Shown here piece by piece: positions 6,899 through 15,494 of a stretch of 64,000 bases of DNA (position 1 is the stretch's first letter; the number at the start of each line of letters is the position of its first letter). This stretch comes from Nodularia sp. (in: cyanobacteria) (GTDB taxonomy: Bacteria; Cyanobacteriota; Cyanobacteriia; Cyanobacteriales; Nostocaceae), in NCBI GenBank assembly GCA_007692755.1, contig REBL01000079.1, positions 30,247-94,246 on the forward strand, written 5' to 3'. The translations under genes and the position numbers were made by a program. The notes beneath the pieces are model-generated. The model saw only the letters and a list, made by a program, of their open reading frames with translations, made no database searches and had not been told where the DNA came from.

Positions 6899-7657
6899 AT
6901 GAATAAGTGGGCAATTATCAGCGGAATTGAAGGTAATTTGGCGGCTTATGAAGCTGTAATGGCGGATATTAAGCGTCAAAATAATGTCGAGGCTTTGTAT
7001 ATTTTGGGCGATTTAGTGGGGCCTCGGCGCGAAACTGAACAATTAGTCAAACGAGTGCTAAACCCCCAACGTGGAGAACTGGAACCACTGATTTGTAAAG
7101 GTTGGTGGGAAGAACAGTGTTTTATTCTCCACGGACTGGGGGGAACTGGTGAACCTACAGAATTAATGGAAAAATATGGCGGAGAAACAGTTAAATTGCT
7201 GTGGGAATCCGTTTCTCGTCCGATGGCGCAATGGTTAATGACCCTAGACTTTGGTTTTTTTGAACTGGATTCTTTGTTAATTCACGGGACAACGGTAGGA
7301 ATTGACGAGGAACTGACCCCAGACACGCCCCCGATTCAAATGCTAGACCGCTTATCACGAATGCAAGCCAATAACTTGTTTTGTGGTCGTTCTGGCTTGG
7401 CTTTTCAATATCAGCTACAAGCAGGGTCAATCACTACGGGAGTCACAACCCTAGATAGTCCAGCATCCCCCCAAACTGTACAAATCTCGGCGCGTCAGGT
7501 TATCGGGGTGGGTAATGTCGGCAGAAAGCCAGGGGAAGCAATTTATACTCTCTATTATCCAGGGACGAATCATGTAGAGTTTAAAACTGTCCGTTATGGT
7601 ATGAGTAAAGGTTTTCAGTCCCAGTCAGATGTCACACCTAAAATAGCTACTAGCTAA
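6899..7657 (+). CDS. Degenerate metallophosphoesterase-like protein (pseudo-enzyme)
   Basis: This is a protein of 252 residues that aligns by eye with the preceding metallophosphoesterase. SGIEGN replaces SDIHGN (residues 8-13), GDLVGPRRE is retained (37-45), GWWEE replaces GNHDE (68-72), LLIHGT is retained, FCGRSGL replaces FCGHTHV, and VGNVGRKPGEAIY corresponds to the NVGSVGEPR region. Nearly all metal ligands are lost, so phosphatase activity is unlikely while the fold is kept. It lies 86 bases after its paralog on the same strand and probably arose from a tandem duplication. The gene is intact with no stops or frameshifts, which argues for a structural or regulatory role rather than decay. 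Confidence 0.65.
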   Translation: MNKWAIISGIEGNLAAYEAVMADIKRQNNVEALYILGDLVGPRRETEQLVKRVLNPQRGELEPLICKGWWEEQCFILHGLGGTGEPTELMEKYGGETVKLLWESVSRPMAQWLMTLDFGFFELDSLLIHGTTVGIDEELTPDTPPIQMLDRLSRMQANNLFCGRSGLAFQYQLQAGSITTGVTTLDSPASPQTVQISARQVIGVGNVGRKPGEAIYTLYYPGTNHVEFKTVRYGMSKGFQSQSDVTPKIATS

Positions 7658-7675
7658 GACATGAAGGTTTGTAGT

Positions 7676-7691
7676 GAGGACTTTAGTCCTC
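7676..7691. terminator. Palindromic hairpin after the phosphoesterase pair
   Basis: The sequence gaggact-tt-agtcctc is a perfect 7-bp stem between two convergent genes. It lacks a clear T-run and resembles a dispersed cyanobacterial palindrome, so a role in ending transcription is only probable. Confidence 0.45.
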
Positions 7692-7722
7692 TCCCTCTTC
7701 TAGTTCAAAGAATGATTTCGGA

Positions 7723-8142
7723 TTAATTTAACTTGTGGGCGCAACCTTCCAAAACCATATCGCCCCGGATGAACAGTGATGAGTAAGGATGTAAACCGTC
7801 TGACATGGTATCACTACATCCCTTGGATTTGCGGATAATCAACATAGTATTGTTTCCATCTTCCAATTGATACACTCGCACTGTCTCTGGTAAACGACCA
7901 TCAGCGGACAATGGTTTGACATAAGGAAAAGTCAGCTTTTCGTCGGTTGCTAATGAAGAATAGGCAATTTCACTGGGACTAACATCGACAGTCCAAAATG
8001 GTTCATTACCAAAAGCTTGAAATTTTGCATTTTCGGTAGTCTGATTGCTGGAAATTACTTGATTATTGTGATTATTAGTGCTGTTGGCTGGTAAGCAACC
8101 ACTCAGTCCCAATAAAAGAGTGCAAAAAATTACAGTTTTCAT
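7723..8142 (-). CDS. COG3650-like lipoprotein
   Basis: This is a protein of 139 residues. The N-terminus is a lipoprotein signal, MKTVIFCTLLLGLSGC, with the lipobox LSGC and Cys16 as the predicted lipidation site. An Asn/Gln-rich linker follows. The mature domain begins with FQAFGNEPFWTVDVS, the hallmark of COG3650 membrane/lipoproteins, and contains two later Cys (SKGCSDTMSDG and LEGCAHKLN) that could form a disulfide. Family members are predicted envelope proteins of unknown function. The gene is monocistronic and convergent with the phosphoesterase cassette. Confidence 0.75.
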   Translation of the reverse strand: MKTVIFCTLLLGLSGCLPANSTNNHNNQVISSNQTTENAKFQAFGNEPFWTVDVSPSEIAYSSLATDEKLTFPYVKPLSADGRLPETVRVYQLEDGNNTMLIIRKSKGCSDTMSDGLHPYSSLFIRGDMVLEGCAHKLN

Positions 8143-8280
8143 GAAATCAAGAATGTATCACAACTTATTCAGTTTATCTATAATTACTTAAGCCGTCAGG
8201 TTTAATTTTGGATAAATGCCCTGGTTTCAGCCTGTTGAGTGTCAAAATGTTAGATGTAAAGTTTATTTGCAAAGTCAGTT

Positions 8281-8565
8281 ATGCCGAAAGCAATTTGGAA
8301 TGGCACTGTGTTAGCCGAAAGTGATAACACCATTGTTGTAGACAATAACCATTATTTTCCAGCCGACACTATTAAGAAGGAATATTTCCAAGAAAGTAAT
8401 ACCCACTCTACTTGTCCTTGGAAAGGTGTTGCTAGCTACTACAGCATCGAAGTTGATGGACAAACCAACAAAGATGCCGCATGGTACTATCCTAGTGCCA
8501 AGGAAAAAGCTAAGAATTTTGAAGGCTATGTTGCTTTCTGGAAAGGTGTCAAAGTTGAGGCTTAG
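8281..8565 (+). CDS. DUF427 domain-containing protein
   Basis: This is a protein of 94 residues covering one complete DUF427 domain: MPKAIWNGTVLAES at the start, FPADTIKKEYF, then the family motif STCPWKGVASYY and the closing AWYYPSAKEKA. The family is a small beta-rich fold common in cyanobacteria and actinobacteria. No enzymatic function is established. The gene stands alone, with 549 bases of non-coding DNA after it. Confidence 0.9.
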   Translation: MPKAIWNGTVLAESDNTIVVDNNHYFPADTIKKEYFQESNTHSTCPWKGVASYYSIEVDGQTNKDAAWYYPSAKEKAKNFEGYVAFWKGVKVEA

Positions 8566-9114
8566 TTTTTAGTTAAAGTTTGTAAAAAACGTGACTTAAA
8601 ACTCATGTGTTTTCTCGGCTATGATTTACACTCGATTATAGTCAAATACTAGAACATAGCAAAATATATGGTGTCTGAATTGTTTCAATTACTGTATATT
8701 TTGCTATATTTCGGGCATAAAAAATTTACCAAAAGTACATTAAGTCTATTAATTTTACTAATTTTGCGCGATCGCTTGCACTGAATCCTACTCATAAATT
8801 ATGGTATTCTCAGTAATAATCGCTACATTTTTATTCAGGATAAATACCAAAGATATTTGTTAGTAATTCATTACCGCAACTCAAAATAGAATTAGGGATT
8901 AATCAACAATTTTAAGTAATTTTTTATTATATAACCAGCAATTGATTAAGTTGATTTTTTAGAGTAGAAGCATGGAATTTTGCGTTTCTATTATTTGGGA
9001 AGATAGATAATAGAATTAAAGTACATTAGTTACACAATATCATTTGTTAATGTAATAATACTAAGGATTGCCAATAATTGAATGAACAAGTGTTAATACG
9101 AAGGAGGAAGTGCC
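8566..9114. other. AT-rich spacer with a 13-bp inverted repeat
   Basis: No gene is seen in this strongly AT-rich spacer. The arms atagcaaaatata (8656-8668) and tatattttgctat (8695-8707) are perfectly complementary over 13 bases around a 26-base loop, and one HIP1-like gcgatcgc lies near 8768. The sequence leads into the DUF262 operon, whose SD aaggagga is at 9101-9108. Confidence 0.6.
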
Positions 9115-10257
9115 GTGACAAGTTTGAATAACTACGAAGCAGAATTAGCTGAGGAAGAAATTTTAGGTGAAGAAGACAATGATGAAGAACAAGACGAAAA
9201 AGTTACTTTCCAGTACGATCCTGAAAAAATTAACATTGTTACAAGGGAGCCAACTATTGAGCAATTACTCAGAAGAATTGACGAAGAAGCGCTTGATTTA
9301 GCACCTGATTTTCAACGACAAGCGAATATATGGACTCCAGAAGCAAAAAGTAAATTAATTGAATCTATTCTGATTAGAATTCCATTACCTGCTTTTTATA
9401 TTGATGCTACTAATGAAGATGAATGGGTGGTTGTAGATGGATTACAAAGATTGTCTGCTCTCAAACAATTTATGATTGATAAGAGTAAGAAGAGACTTAA
9501 ATTAGTTGGATTAGAATACTTAAAAGAACTTAGTAATAAAACCTATGATGAATTAGAGCGAAGATATCAACGTCGCATTTTAGAAACTCAAGTTACAGTT
9601 TATTTAATTGAAAAAGGTACACCTTTGGAAGTAAAGTATAATATTTTTAAACGAATCAATACGGGAGGTGTACCTCTTTCTAATCAAGAACTACGCCATG
9701 CTTTGAACCCTGGACAAGCTACAAAAATTTTGGCTAATCTAGCTTCTTACCCAGAGTTCAAAAAAATTGTTACTCTTAGCGAACCTAAAATAAAAAGAAT
9801 GGATGATAGGGAGTTTGTAGTAGGGTTCCTCGCTTTTTATCTAATTTCTTATCAAGAATATCAATATGAAACTAGAGAATCTTTCCTTAGTAAAGCTTTA
9901 TCTAAAATCAATAGTCTTTCTCAGGAGGAAATAAAAAAAATAGAAGCAGATTTCAAAAAAGCAATGATTGCAGCATTTGATCTTTTTAATGAGAATGCTT
10001 TTCGCAAGCTTTCTAATAAAAGTAGAAGAAAATTTCCACTTAATAAATCTTTGTTTGAAGTTTGGTCTGTAAATTTTAGTAGGTTAAGTATAGGAGATAT
10101 TCAAACTTTAAAAACTAGAAAACAAAAACTTGTAGATACTTTTATTCATTATGTAGATAATGATCCTGATTTTCTATCATCAATATCCCAAGTTAAAAAT
10201 AAAATTGAGCATAGATTTAAAACAGTTGAGCAAATTATTAAAGAGGTATTATCATGA
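9115..10257 (+). CDS. DUF262 (GmrSD N-terminal-like / ParB-fold) protein
   Basis: This is a protein of 380 residues. The GTG start at 9115 follows a strong SD (aaggagg). Residues 8-29 are very acidic. The DUF262 core follows: PDFQRQANIWTPEAKSKLIE (64-83), ILIRIPLPAFYID (85-97) and DGLQRL (108-113), the DGQQR-like nucleotide-site motif. FKRINTGGVPLSNQELRHA lies further on. DUF262 is the N-terminal NTPase-type domain of the GmrSD modification-dependent restriction enzymes. The C-terminal DUF1524 HNH nuclease of GmrSD is absent, so this protein would need a partner for any cutting. It overlaps the next gene by four bases (ATGA) and belongs to an AT-rich three-gene operon. Confidence 0.85.
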   Translation: MTSLNNYEAELAEEEILGEEDNDEEQDEKVTFQYDPEKINIVTREPTIEQLLRRIDEEALDLAPDFQRQANIWTPEAKSKLIESILIRIPLPAFYIDATNEDEWVVVDGLQRLSALKQFMIDKSKKRLKLVGLEYLKELSNKTYDELERRYQRRILETQVTVYLIEKGTPLEVKYNIFKRINTGGVPLSNQELRHALNPGQATKILANLASYPEFKKIVTLSEPKIKRMDDREFVVGFLAFYLISYQEYQYETRESFLSKALSKINSLSQEEIKKIEADFKKAMIAAFDLFNENAFRKLSNKSRRKFPLNKSLFEVWSVNFSRLSIGDIQTLKTRKQKLVDTFIHYVDNDPDFLSSISQVKNKIEHRFKTVEQIIKEVLS

Positions 10258-11381
10258 TTAGTTGTCTGAAGTTGACAAATTACAAAGCTTTTGAAAATCA
10301 ATTACTCGAATTTAAACCCCTAACCTTACTTTCGGGTCTAAATAGTACGGGAAAATCTTCTGTACTGCAAGCGCTACTTTTGCTGCGTCAGTCTTATCAA
10401 CAAGAATTATTGCCGAATGTTGGTTTAGCATTGAATGGTGAATTAGTCCGTATTGGTACTGCTCAAGATGCCTTTTGTGAAAGGGCTAAAGAAGATTATC
10501 TAGGTTTTGAAATCACTTGGAGTGATCAAAAAACAGGAATTTGGTGTTTTAGCTATGATCCAATTAAAACAGATGCAGATATTTTAAATAATTTAGATTC
10601 ACACTCTTATAGTGATGCGGGTATCTATGGTTTCAAAAGTGTTTTTAACAAAAAATTTCACTATTTACAGGCGGAACGACTTGGACCAAGAACATCTTAT
10701 GATATGTCTGATTATCAGGCGCGACGACTTGGACAGCTAGGTTCTAGAGGTGAATATACAGCACATTTTCTAGCAATTAATCAGGATAAGGATGTTCTTC
10801 AAAGTAAACTAAGACATCCAATGGCGAAATCTAATAGTCTTAGCAGCCAGGTTGAAGGATGGATGAGAGAAGTTAGTCCTGGAACAAGAATTAAAATCAA
10901 CTCAAATTCAGATATAGGTTTGATGAGTTTGCAATATTTCTATGGAGATAGCAACCCCTATCGTACTACTAACGTCGGATTTGGAATTAGCTACACATTA
11001 CCAATTATCGTAGCAATTTTAGCATCTGATCCTGGTACACTAATTCTAATAGAGAATCCAGAAGCACATCTACATCCTAAAGGGCAAGTGAAGATGGGTG
11101 AGTTATTATCACTTGCCGCTAGTTGTGGAATTCAAGTAGTAATAGAAACTCATAGTGACCATGTTTTAAATGGTATTCGTGTTGCTGTTCATCAAGGTCA
11201 AATTAAGCCGAATGATGTTCAATTACATTATTTTCTTAAACATGATAAACAAGGACAGGATATTACAGAAGTAGTATCTCCTCGTATTGATAGCAATGGA
11301 AGAATTGATAAATGGCCTGATGGTTTCTTTGATGAATGGGAAAAGAGTTTAGATATTTTACTTGAGCCTGCGGGGGAATAG
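10254..11381 (+). CDS. DUF3696-type AAA/ABC-like ATPase
   Basis: This is a protein of 375 residues. The N-terminal ISCLKLTNYKAFENQLLEF and the P-loop GLNSTGKSS (residues 28-36) are typical of RecF/SMC/OLD-like ATPases. A long insert is followed by the Walker-B-like LILIENPEAHLHP (263-275) and the H-loop region VVIETHSDHVLNGIR (295-309). The C-terminus EVVSPRIDSNGRIDKWPDGF matches the DUF3696 tail. No TOPRIM nuclease domain is present. It overlaps the DUF262 gene by four bases and the third gene follows three bases after its stop, so the three are translated together. An immune role is inferred from the DUF262 association. Confidence 0.85.
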   Translation: MISCLKLTNYKAFENQLLEFKPLTLLSGLNSTGKSSVLQALLLLRQSYQQELLPNVGLALNGELVRIGTAQDAFCERAKEDYLGFEITWSDQKTGIWCFSYDPIKTDADILNNLDSHSYSDAGIYGFKSVFNKKFHYLQAERLGPRTSYDMSDYQARRLGQLGSRGEYTAHFLAINQDKDVLQSKLRHPMAKSNSLSSQVEGWMREVSPGTRIKINSNSDIGLMSLQYFYGDSNPYRTTNVGFGISYTLPIIVAILASDPGTLILIENPEAHLHPKGQVKMGELLSLAASCGIQVVIETHSDHVLNGIRVAVHQGQIKPNDVQLHYFLKHDKQGQDITEVVSPRIDSNGRIDKWPDGFFDEWEKSLDILLEPAGE

Positions 11382-11384
11382 AAG

Positions 11385-12377
11385 ATGGATTTTGATTTGA
11401 TATTAAATGAGTTGTCTCTGCGAAATCCTGCTCCCAATGAACAAGAAGCACAGCAAAGAATGTCTGAGCTAATTAAGACGATACAGGCTGTTAAAGCTCA
11501 GGGAGTGAAAGTAATTCTTCGTACTAAAGAGGATTTTTATACAACAATACTTGCACCTAACTATCCTCTACGTCGTTGGCTTAATGATAAGAATATAAAT
11601 CAGATTGAGCGGCAATATATAAAAATTCTTGCAACTACATCACCTTTCTCAACTGATATTGTAAATTCTGAAGTCCAAGATATTGAAAATAATGCTAGCT
11701 TGTTTGAATTTCGTCATCAAGGAGAAATGGCTATTGGGCTTGGTATTGCTTATGTCCTGGAGACAATAGCAATTAGCTTACTCTCTGAAGAATGCTGGGA
11801 TTGTAACCGCCTAGAAATAGAATTTATATCGCTTGACGAAGATAAAGAGATAGTACATGAACTTGTGAAAATTTTCCATGTTAGTCGTAGCACTCATGTA
11901 CAAGAACACGCCAATCTGATTCAAAAAATTCAAGAGCATATTTATCGACAAGTTAGCAATGGGGTGGAAATGTGGAATCGCAGGGAAGAATTATTTCCTA
12001 ACCTAGAATTTTGTCATGCTGTTAGAAGACAATTGGAAGATATCCGTACTGGACAGTTGGAATTACAGCCTGTTCTGAAGAAATTATTTGAGCTTCAGAA
12101 ATGCTGTGAAAACTGGAATAATGGTTCTTTCAATACCGAAGGGTATCCTCTTGAGGAATCGGGAGAGAGTCAACCAACCCTTGAAAAGTATTTTAAGGAA
12201 AGAACTTTTCTTTGTCCTGATGGTAAAGAACGCTTATTTGAACGACATATTAAATTGAGGGTTTGCAATTGGCGAATCCATTTTTTTCCAGAACAACCAG
12301 TTTTTCCAGAACAATCAGGGACAGTTATTATTGGTTATATTGGTCGGCATCTTCCTACAGTAAAGTATCGGACGTAA
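11385..12377 (+). CDS. Unrecognised third protein of the DUF262-DUF3696 operon
   Basis: This is a protein of 330 residues that I do not recognise with certainty. The first 200 residues look alpha-helical with scattered aromatic residues. The last 70 are different: LCPDGKERLFERHIKLR, WRIHFFPEQPVFPEQ and the end TVIIGYIGRHLPTVKY form alternating strands resembling the terminal sheet of a small RelE-like or nucleic-acid-binding fold. A six-residue repeat (FPEQPV/FPEQSG) lies near residue 306. It starts three bases after the ATPase stop, so it is surely part of the same system and could be its effector or sensor. No known nuclease motif is evident. Base composition is AT-rich like its neighbours. 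Confidence 0.7.
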   Translation: MDFDLILNELSLRNPAPNEQEAQQRMSELIKTIQAVKAQGVKVILRTKEDFYTTILAPNYPLRRWLNDKNINQIERQYIKILATTSPFSTDIVNSEVQDIENNASLFEFRHQGEMAIGLGIAYVLETIAISLLSEECWDCNRLEIEFISLDEDKEIVHELVKIFHVSRSTHVQEHANLIQKIQEHIYRQVSNGVEMWNRREELFPNLEFCHAVRRQLEDIRTGQLELQPVLKKLFELQKCCENWNNGSFNTEGYPLEESGESQPTLEKYFKERTFLCPDGKERLFERHIKLRVCNWRIHFFPEQPVFPEQSGTVIIGYIGRHLPTVKYRT

Positions 12378-12437
12378 TTTTTAAAATCTGTTTTTCCTCT
12401 TCATAATTAAATCTTAAATTTAATTACATCTCTTTGC

Positions 12438-15341
12438 TTAATTATAAGTGGCTGTTTCGGGAACATTACCAATAATTTCTGCCAGGGTTTGTAATAATTC
12501 TTGCTCGTTATAGGGTTTAGAAAAATACGCCCGCGCTCCTAATTGCATGGCTAATTGGCGATGCTTATTACTACTACGAGAAGTCAGCATAGCTACTGGT
12601 ATATGTTTCATCTCCATACTTGAGTTCATGCGACCTAAGAAGCCATAACCATCCAGGCGAGGCATTTCAATATCACAAATTATAGCTGCAACTTTTAAAC
12701 CACTTTCCAGCTTTTCTAAAGCATCTTGACCGTCTTTAGCTTGTTCTACCTCATATCCTCCTTTTTCGAGAGTCAAGGCTAAAAAGCGGCGAACATTAAT
12801 TGAGTCATCAATGATTAAAATTGTGCTTTTCTGATGTGTAGGTGTCGCTGATATTTTATTGTTATCAATGAAAAGAAAGGGCGTTTTTAACCGGACTGAT
12901 GGTAATTGATTATTTTTAGGAGTCCGCTGATTGGTAGCAATCCAATATAGTAAATCGTTGGTGTTAACTAATGCTAATACTCGACCATCACCCAGAATTG
13001 TGCAGTTACTAAAACCTGCGGGTAAAGGTATATTACCCTCGACTTGGCGGATGGCTACTTCTTGTTCACCCCAGCAACGGTCTACTTGGATGGCGACTTG
13101 CTGATTATTGCCTTTAACTATTAAGACACTGCTAGCATCTATGGCTGGACGAGTTTCTAGTTCTGGGTTATCGTAGCGTGGGCAATTAAACTCGAAGTAG
13201 CGACCCAGGCGAATCAGTGGTAATGTCGCGTCTTGCCAATTAATGACTTCGCTATCTGCTATTGAAAATATTTGCTCGTTTGGCAGTAAAAATATTTCGG
13301 AAATTACTTCTGTGGGAAATGCCAATAACATTTTATTGCTTTCTACTAGCAGAACTCGCGCTACGGAAAGTGTAAATGGTACGGTTAAAGTAAAGGTAGT
13401 GCCAACTCCTAACTCAGTGTTAACTGTAACATCTCCGCGAACTGATTTTAGGTTATTACGCACGATATCCATGCCAACACCGCGACCAGATAAGGCGGTT
13501 ACTTCGTCGGATGTGGTAAATCCTGGTTCAAAAATTATTGATAATATTTCTTCTTCACTAGCATCAGCGACTAAAGCAGCATCTAAACCCATATCTATGG
13601 CACGGGAACGAATTTTTTCTAAAGAAATGCCCCGACCATCATCACGCATAGTAATAATTGTGCGATTACTGTGGTGGGTAGCTGTGATTTCAATTAATCC
13701 TTGTTCTGGTTTACCCAACTCCCGGCGAGTGCTAGGGTCTTCGATACCATGATCAAAGGCATTTCTTAATAAGTGCATTATCGGCTCATTTAAAGCTTCT
13801 AAAATGCTGCGTTCAATTAAGATTTTCTCACCTTCAACTTGCAAATGAACATTCTTTCCATACTCAAGATTTAGGTCACGCAAAGCTCTAGGAAAACGCT
13901 CAATTAAATCGGATAATGGACGCATCCGAATGTGAGTAAGTTTTGTTTGTATTTGTTTGGATGTTTTATTAAGTTTCCGAGCTATTTGGTCTGTATCGTC
14001 AACACTTAATTGAATATCTGTAGTGACTTCCTGGACTTGAATAATGGTTTCCATAACTTCCTGCGATCGCAGGTCTAATTTGCTATGGCGATCCATTTCT
14101 AAACTATCCATTTCTGGGATATTTTCTACATAATTTGATTCTGAAAATTCACCGCTATTCCTCTTGGTAACTTTATCGTATGCTGTACGTAATTCATAGT
14201 TTTCTCGGTCGAGTGTTTGCACTCGCTGATTGAGACTCCGCACAAGTTTGCGTAATTTTTCTAGTTGGGAATTTAACCCATTACGCTGGACAGTTAATTC
14301 CCCAAATAAATCATTAATTTGTTCTAACTTTTTACTAGCAATTCGTACAGTATTTTCTGAAGTATCCCGCTCTTTGCTAACAGTAATTTGCTCATCTGTG
14401 TGGTCGAATAAATTTTCATCTATTGTGGTATTTTCGGGATAAACCACTGCACTTGATTCGGGAATATGCACAGATGTTAAGTCATCTGTATCTTCTGCAT
14501 CTTCAATAAATTCGGCTATGGCATCAGGCGTGGGCTGTGGTGGATTGGAGATATAATTTGCTACTGTATCTACATCAAGTTTTGTGGGTAAACTATCTCG
14601 TTGATCTGTTAAGATCAAAGCCTGCGATCGCCGCCATGATTGCAATGCTAATTGAGCAATTTCGGGAATGCGATCGCTAGTCACAGTGCCGATATAATGC
14701 CCTATGGATTCACAAAGACTCGTAAAGGCTGGTAATTGTAGCATTTCTCCCAAACCGCCCAATTCAGCCGCCATAATGGCTACTTCTTCTTGTAAGCAAG
14801 GCTGGGCGCTATCTGCCAATACCGACTCTAGACGCTGCAAACATCCTTCCACTTCTGTTTCAAACAGCATGGGGACAATATCTTGCCCATCTTCTGGCGA
14901 TAACATAGTAGAAGCATCTTCAGGGGTGGGTTCACCCAAGAGACTACGCAGTTCATCAAATACTGGATAACAAAAGCTACTTAACCACTGGTCTTCTATC
15001 TCATTTCCTTGTGATAGTGATTCGACTATCTGCCGTAACCAGTCAACTCCAGAAAGTAGTAAACTTGGTAACTGCGTGTCAATATCGCGAGAATTTTTGC
15101 GAGTTTTTAAGACTTTAAAAGAATCTTCCAGACGATGAGATAAATCACTCAGCGTCCTAAACCCCATCATTCCAGCACCACCTTTGATAGAATGCGCCGC
15201 GCGCAGTGCAGCATTAATTCTATCTAAATCAATGCGGTGACTGCTGTCAATTTCCAGCAACACCGCTTCTAATGTATTTAGGTAATCTCTTGCTTCTTCC
15301 AGAAATTGCATCTGGATTTCCAGTTCTTTATCCTTTGACAT
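12438..15341 (-). CDS. hmpE: CheA-type hybrid histidine kinase of the hmp-like locus
   Basis: This is a protein of 967 residues. It starts with an Hpt domain with the phospho-accepting His50 in RAAHSIKGGA. A long acidic linker follows. The kinase part includes KLNKTSKQIQTKLTHIRMRP, the N-box LLRNAFDHGIEDP and the G boxes TMRDDGRGI and GRGVGMDIV. A CheW-like domain comes next, then a C-terminal receiver (about residues 845-960, ILIIDDSINVRR and the phospho-acceptor Asp in CDIEMP). This is the PixL/PilL/HmpE architecture. It would phosphorylate the CheY and PatA-like regulators encoded upstream. It is the last gene of a five-gene minus-strand operon; hmp names are used for the matching order in Nostoc punctiforme. 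Confidence 0.88.
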   Translation of the reverse strand: MSKDKELEIQMQFLEEARDYLNTLEAVLLEIDSSHRIDLDRINAALRAAHSIKGGAGMMGFRTLSDLSHRLEDSFKVLKTRKNSRDIDTQLPSLLLSGVDWLRQIVESLSQGNEIEDQWLSSFCYPVFDELRSLLGEPTPEDASTMLSPEDGQDIVPMLFETEVEGCLQRLESVLADSAQPCLQEEVAIMAAELGGLGEMLQLPAFTSLCESIGHYIGTVTSDRIPEIAQLALQSWRRSQALILTDQRDSLPTKLDVDTVANYISNPPQPTPDAIAEFIEDAEDTDDLTSVHIPESSAVVYPENTTIDENLFDHTDEQITVSKERDTSENTVRIASKKLEQINDLFGELTVQRNGLNSQLEKLRKLVRSLNQRVQTLDRENYELRTAYDKVTKRNSGEFSESNYVENIPEMDSLEMDRHSKLDLRSQEVMETIIQVQEVTTDIQLSVDDTDQIARKLNKTSKQIQTKLTHIRMRPLSDLIERFPRALRDLNLEYGKNVHLQVEGEKILIERSILEALNEPIMHLLRNAFDHGIEDPSTRRELGKPEQGLIEITATHHSNRTIITMRDDGRGISLEKIRSRAIDMGLDAALVADASEEEILSIIFEPGFTTSDEVTALSGRGVGMDIVRNNLKSVRGDVTVNTELGVGTTFTLTVPFTLSVARVLLVESNKMLLAFPTEVISEIFLLPNEQIFSIADSEVINWQDATLPLIRLGRYFEFNCPRYDNPELETRPAIDASSVLIVKGNNQQVAIQVDRCWGEQEVAIRQVEGNIPLPAGFSNCTILGDGRVLALVNTNDLLYWIATNQRTPKNNQLPSVRLKTPFLFIDNNKISATPTHQKSTILIIDDSINVRRFLALTLEKGGYEVEQAKDGQDALEKLESGLKVAAIICDIEMPRLDGYGFLGRMNSSMEMKHIPVAMLTSRSSNKHRQLAMQLGARAYFSKPYNEQELLQTLAEIIGNVPETATYN

Positions 15342-15494
15342 AGTGTTTATTATTTAGTCATTCGTTATGAGTTAAATATTTCTCAGCAATCGATTACTCA
15401 ATACCAATTTTTGCTTATTTTCTTCCTTAATTAAAGTGATTATTTGGCAATTCCTGATGTCTCCTTGGTGACTAATGAATCACGAATAATTTAC

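Noticed and set aside
13243..13752. 169-codon plus-strand frame inside the CheA gene
   Set aside because: It is antisense to a conserved kinase domain; its length follows from the codon pattern of the real gene.
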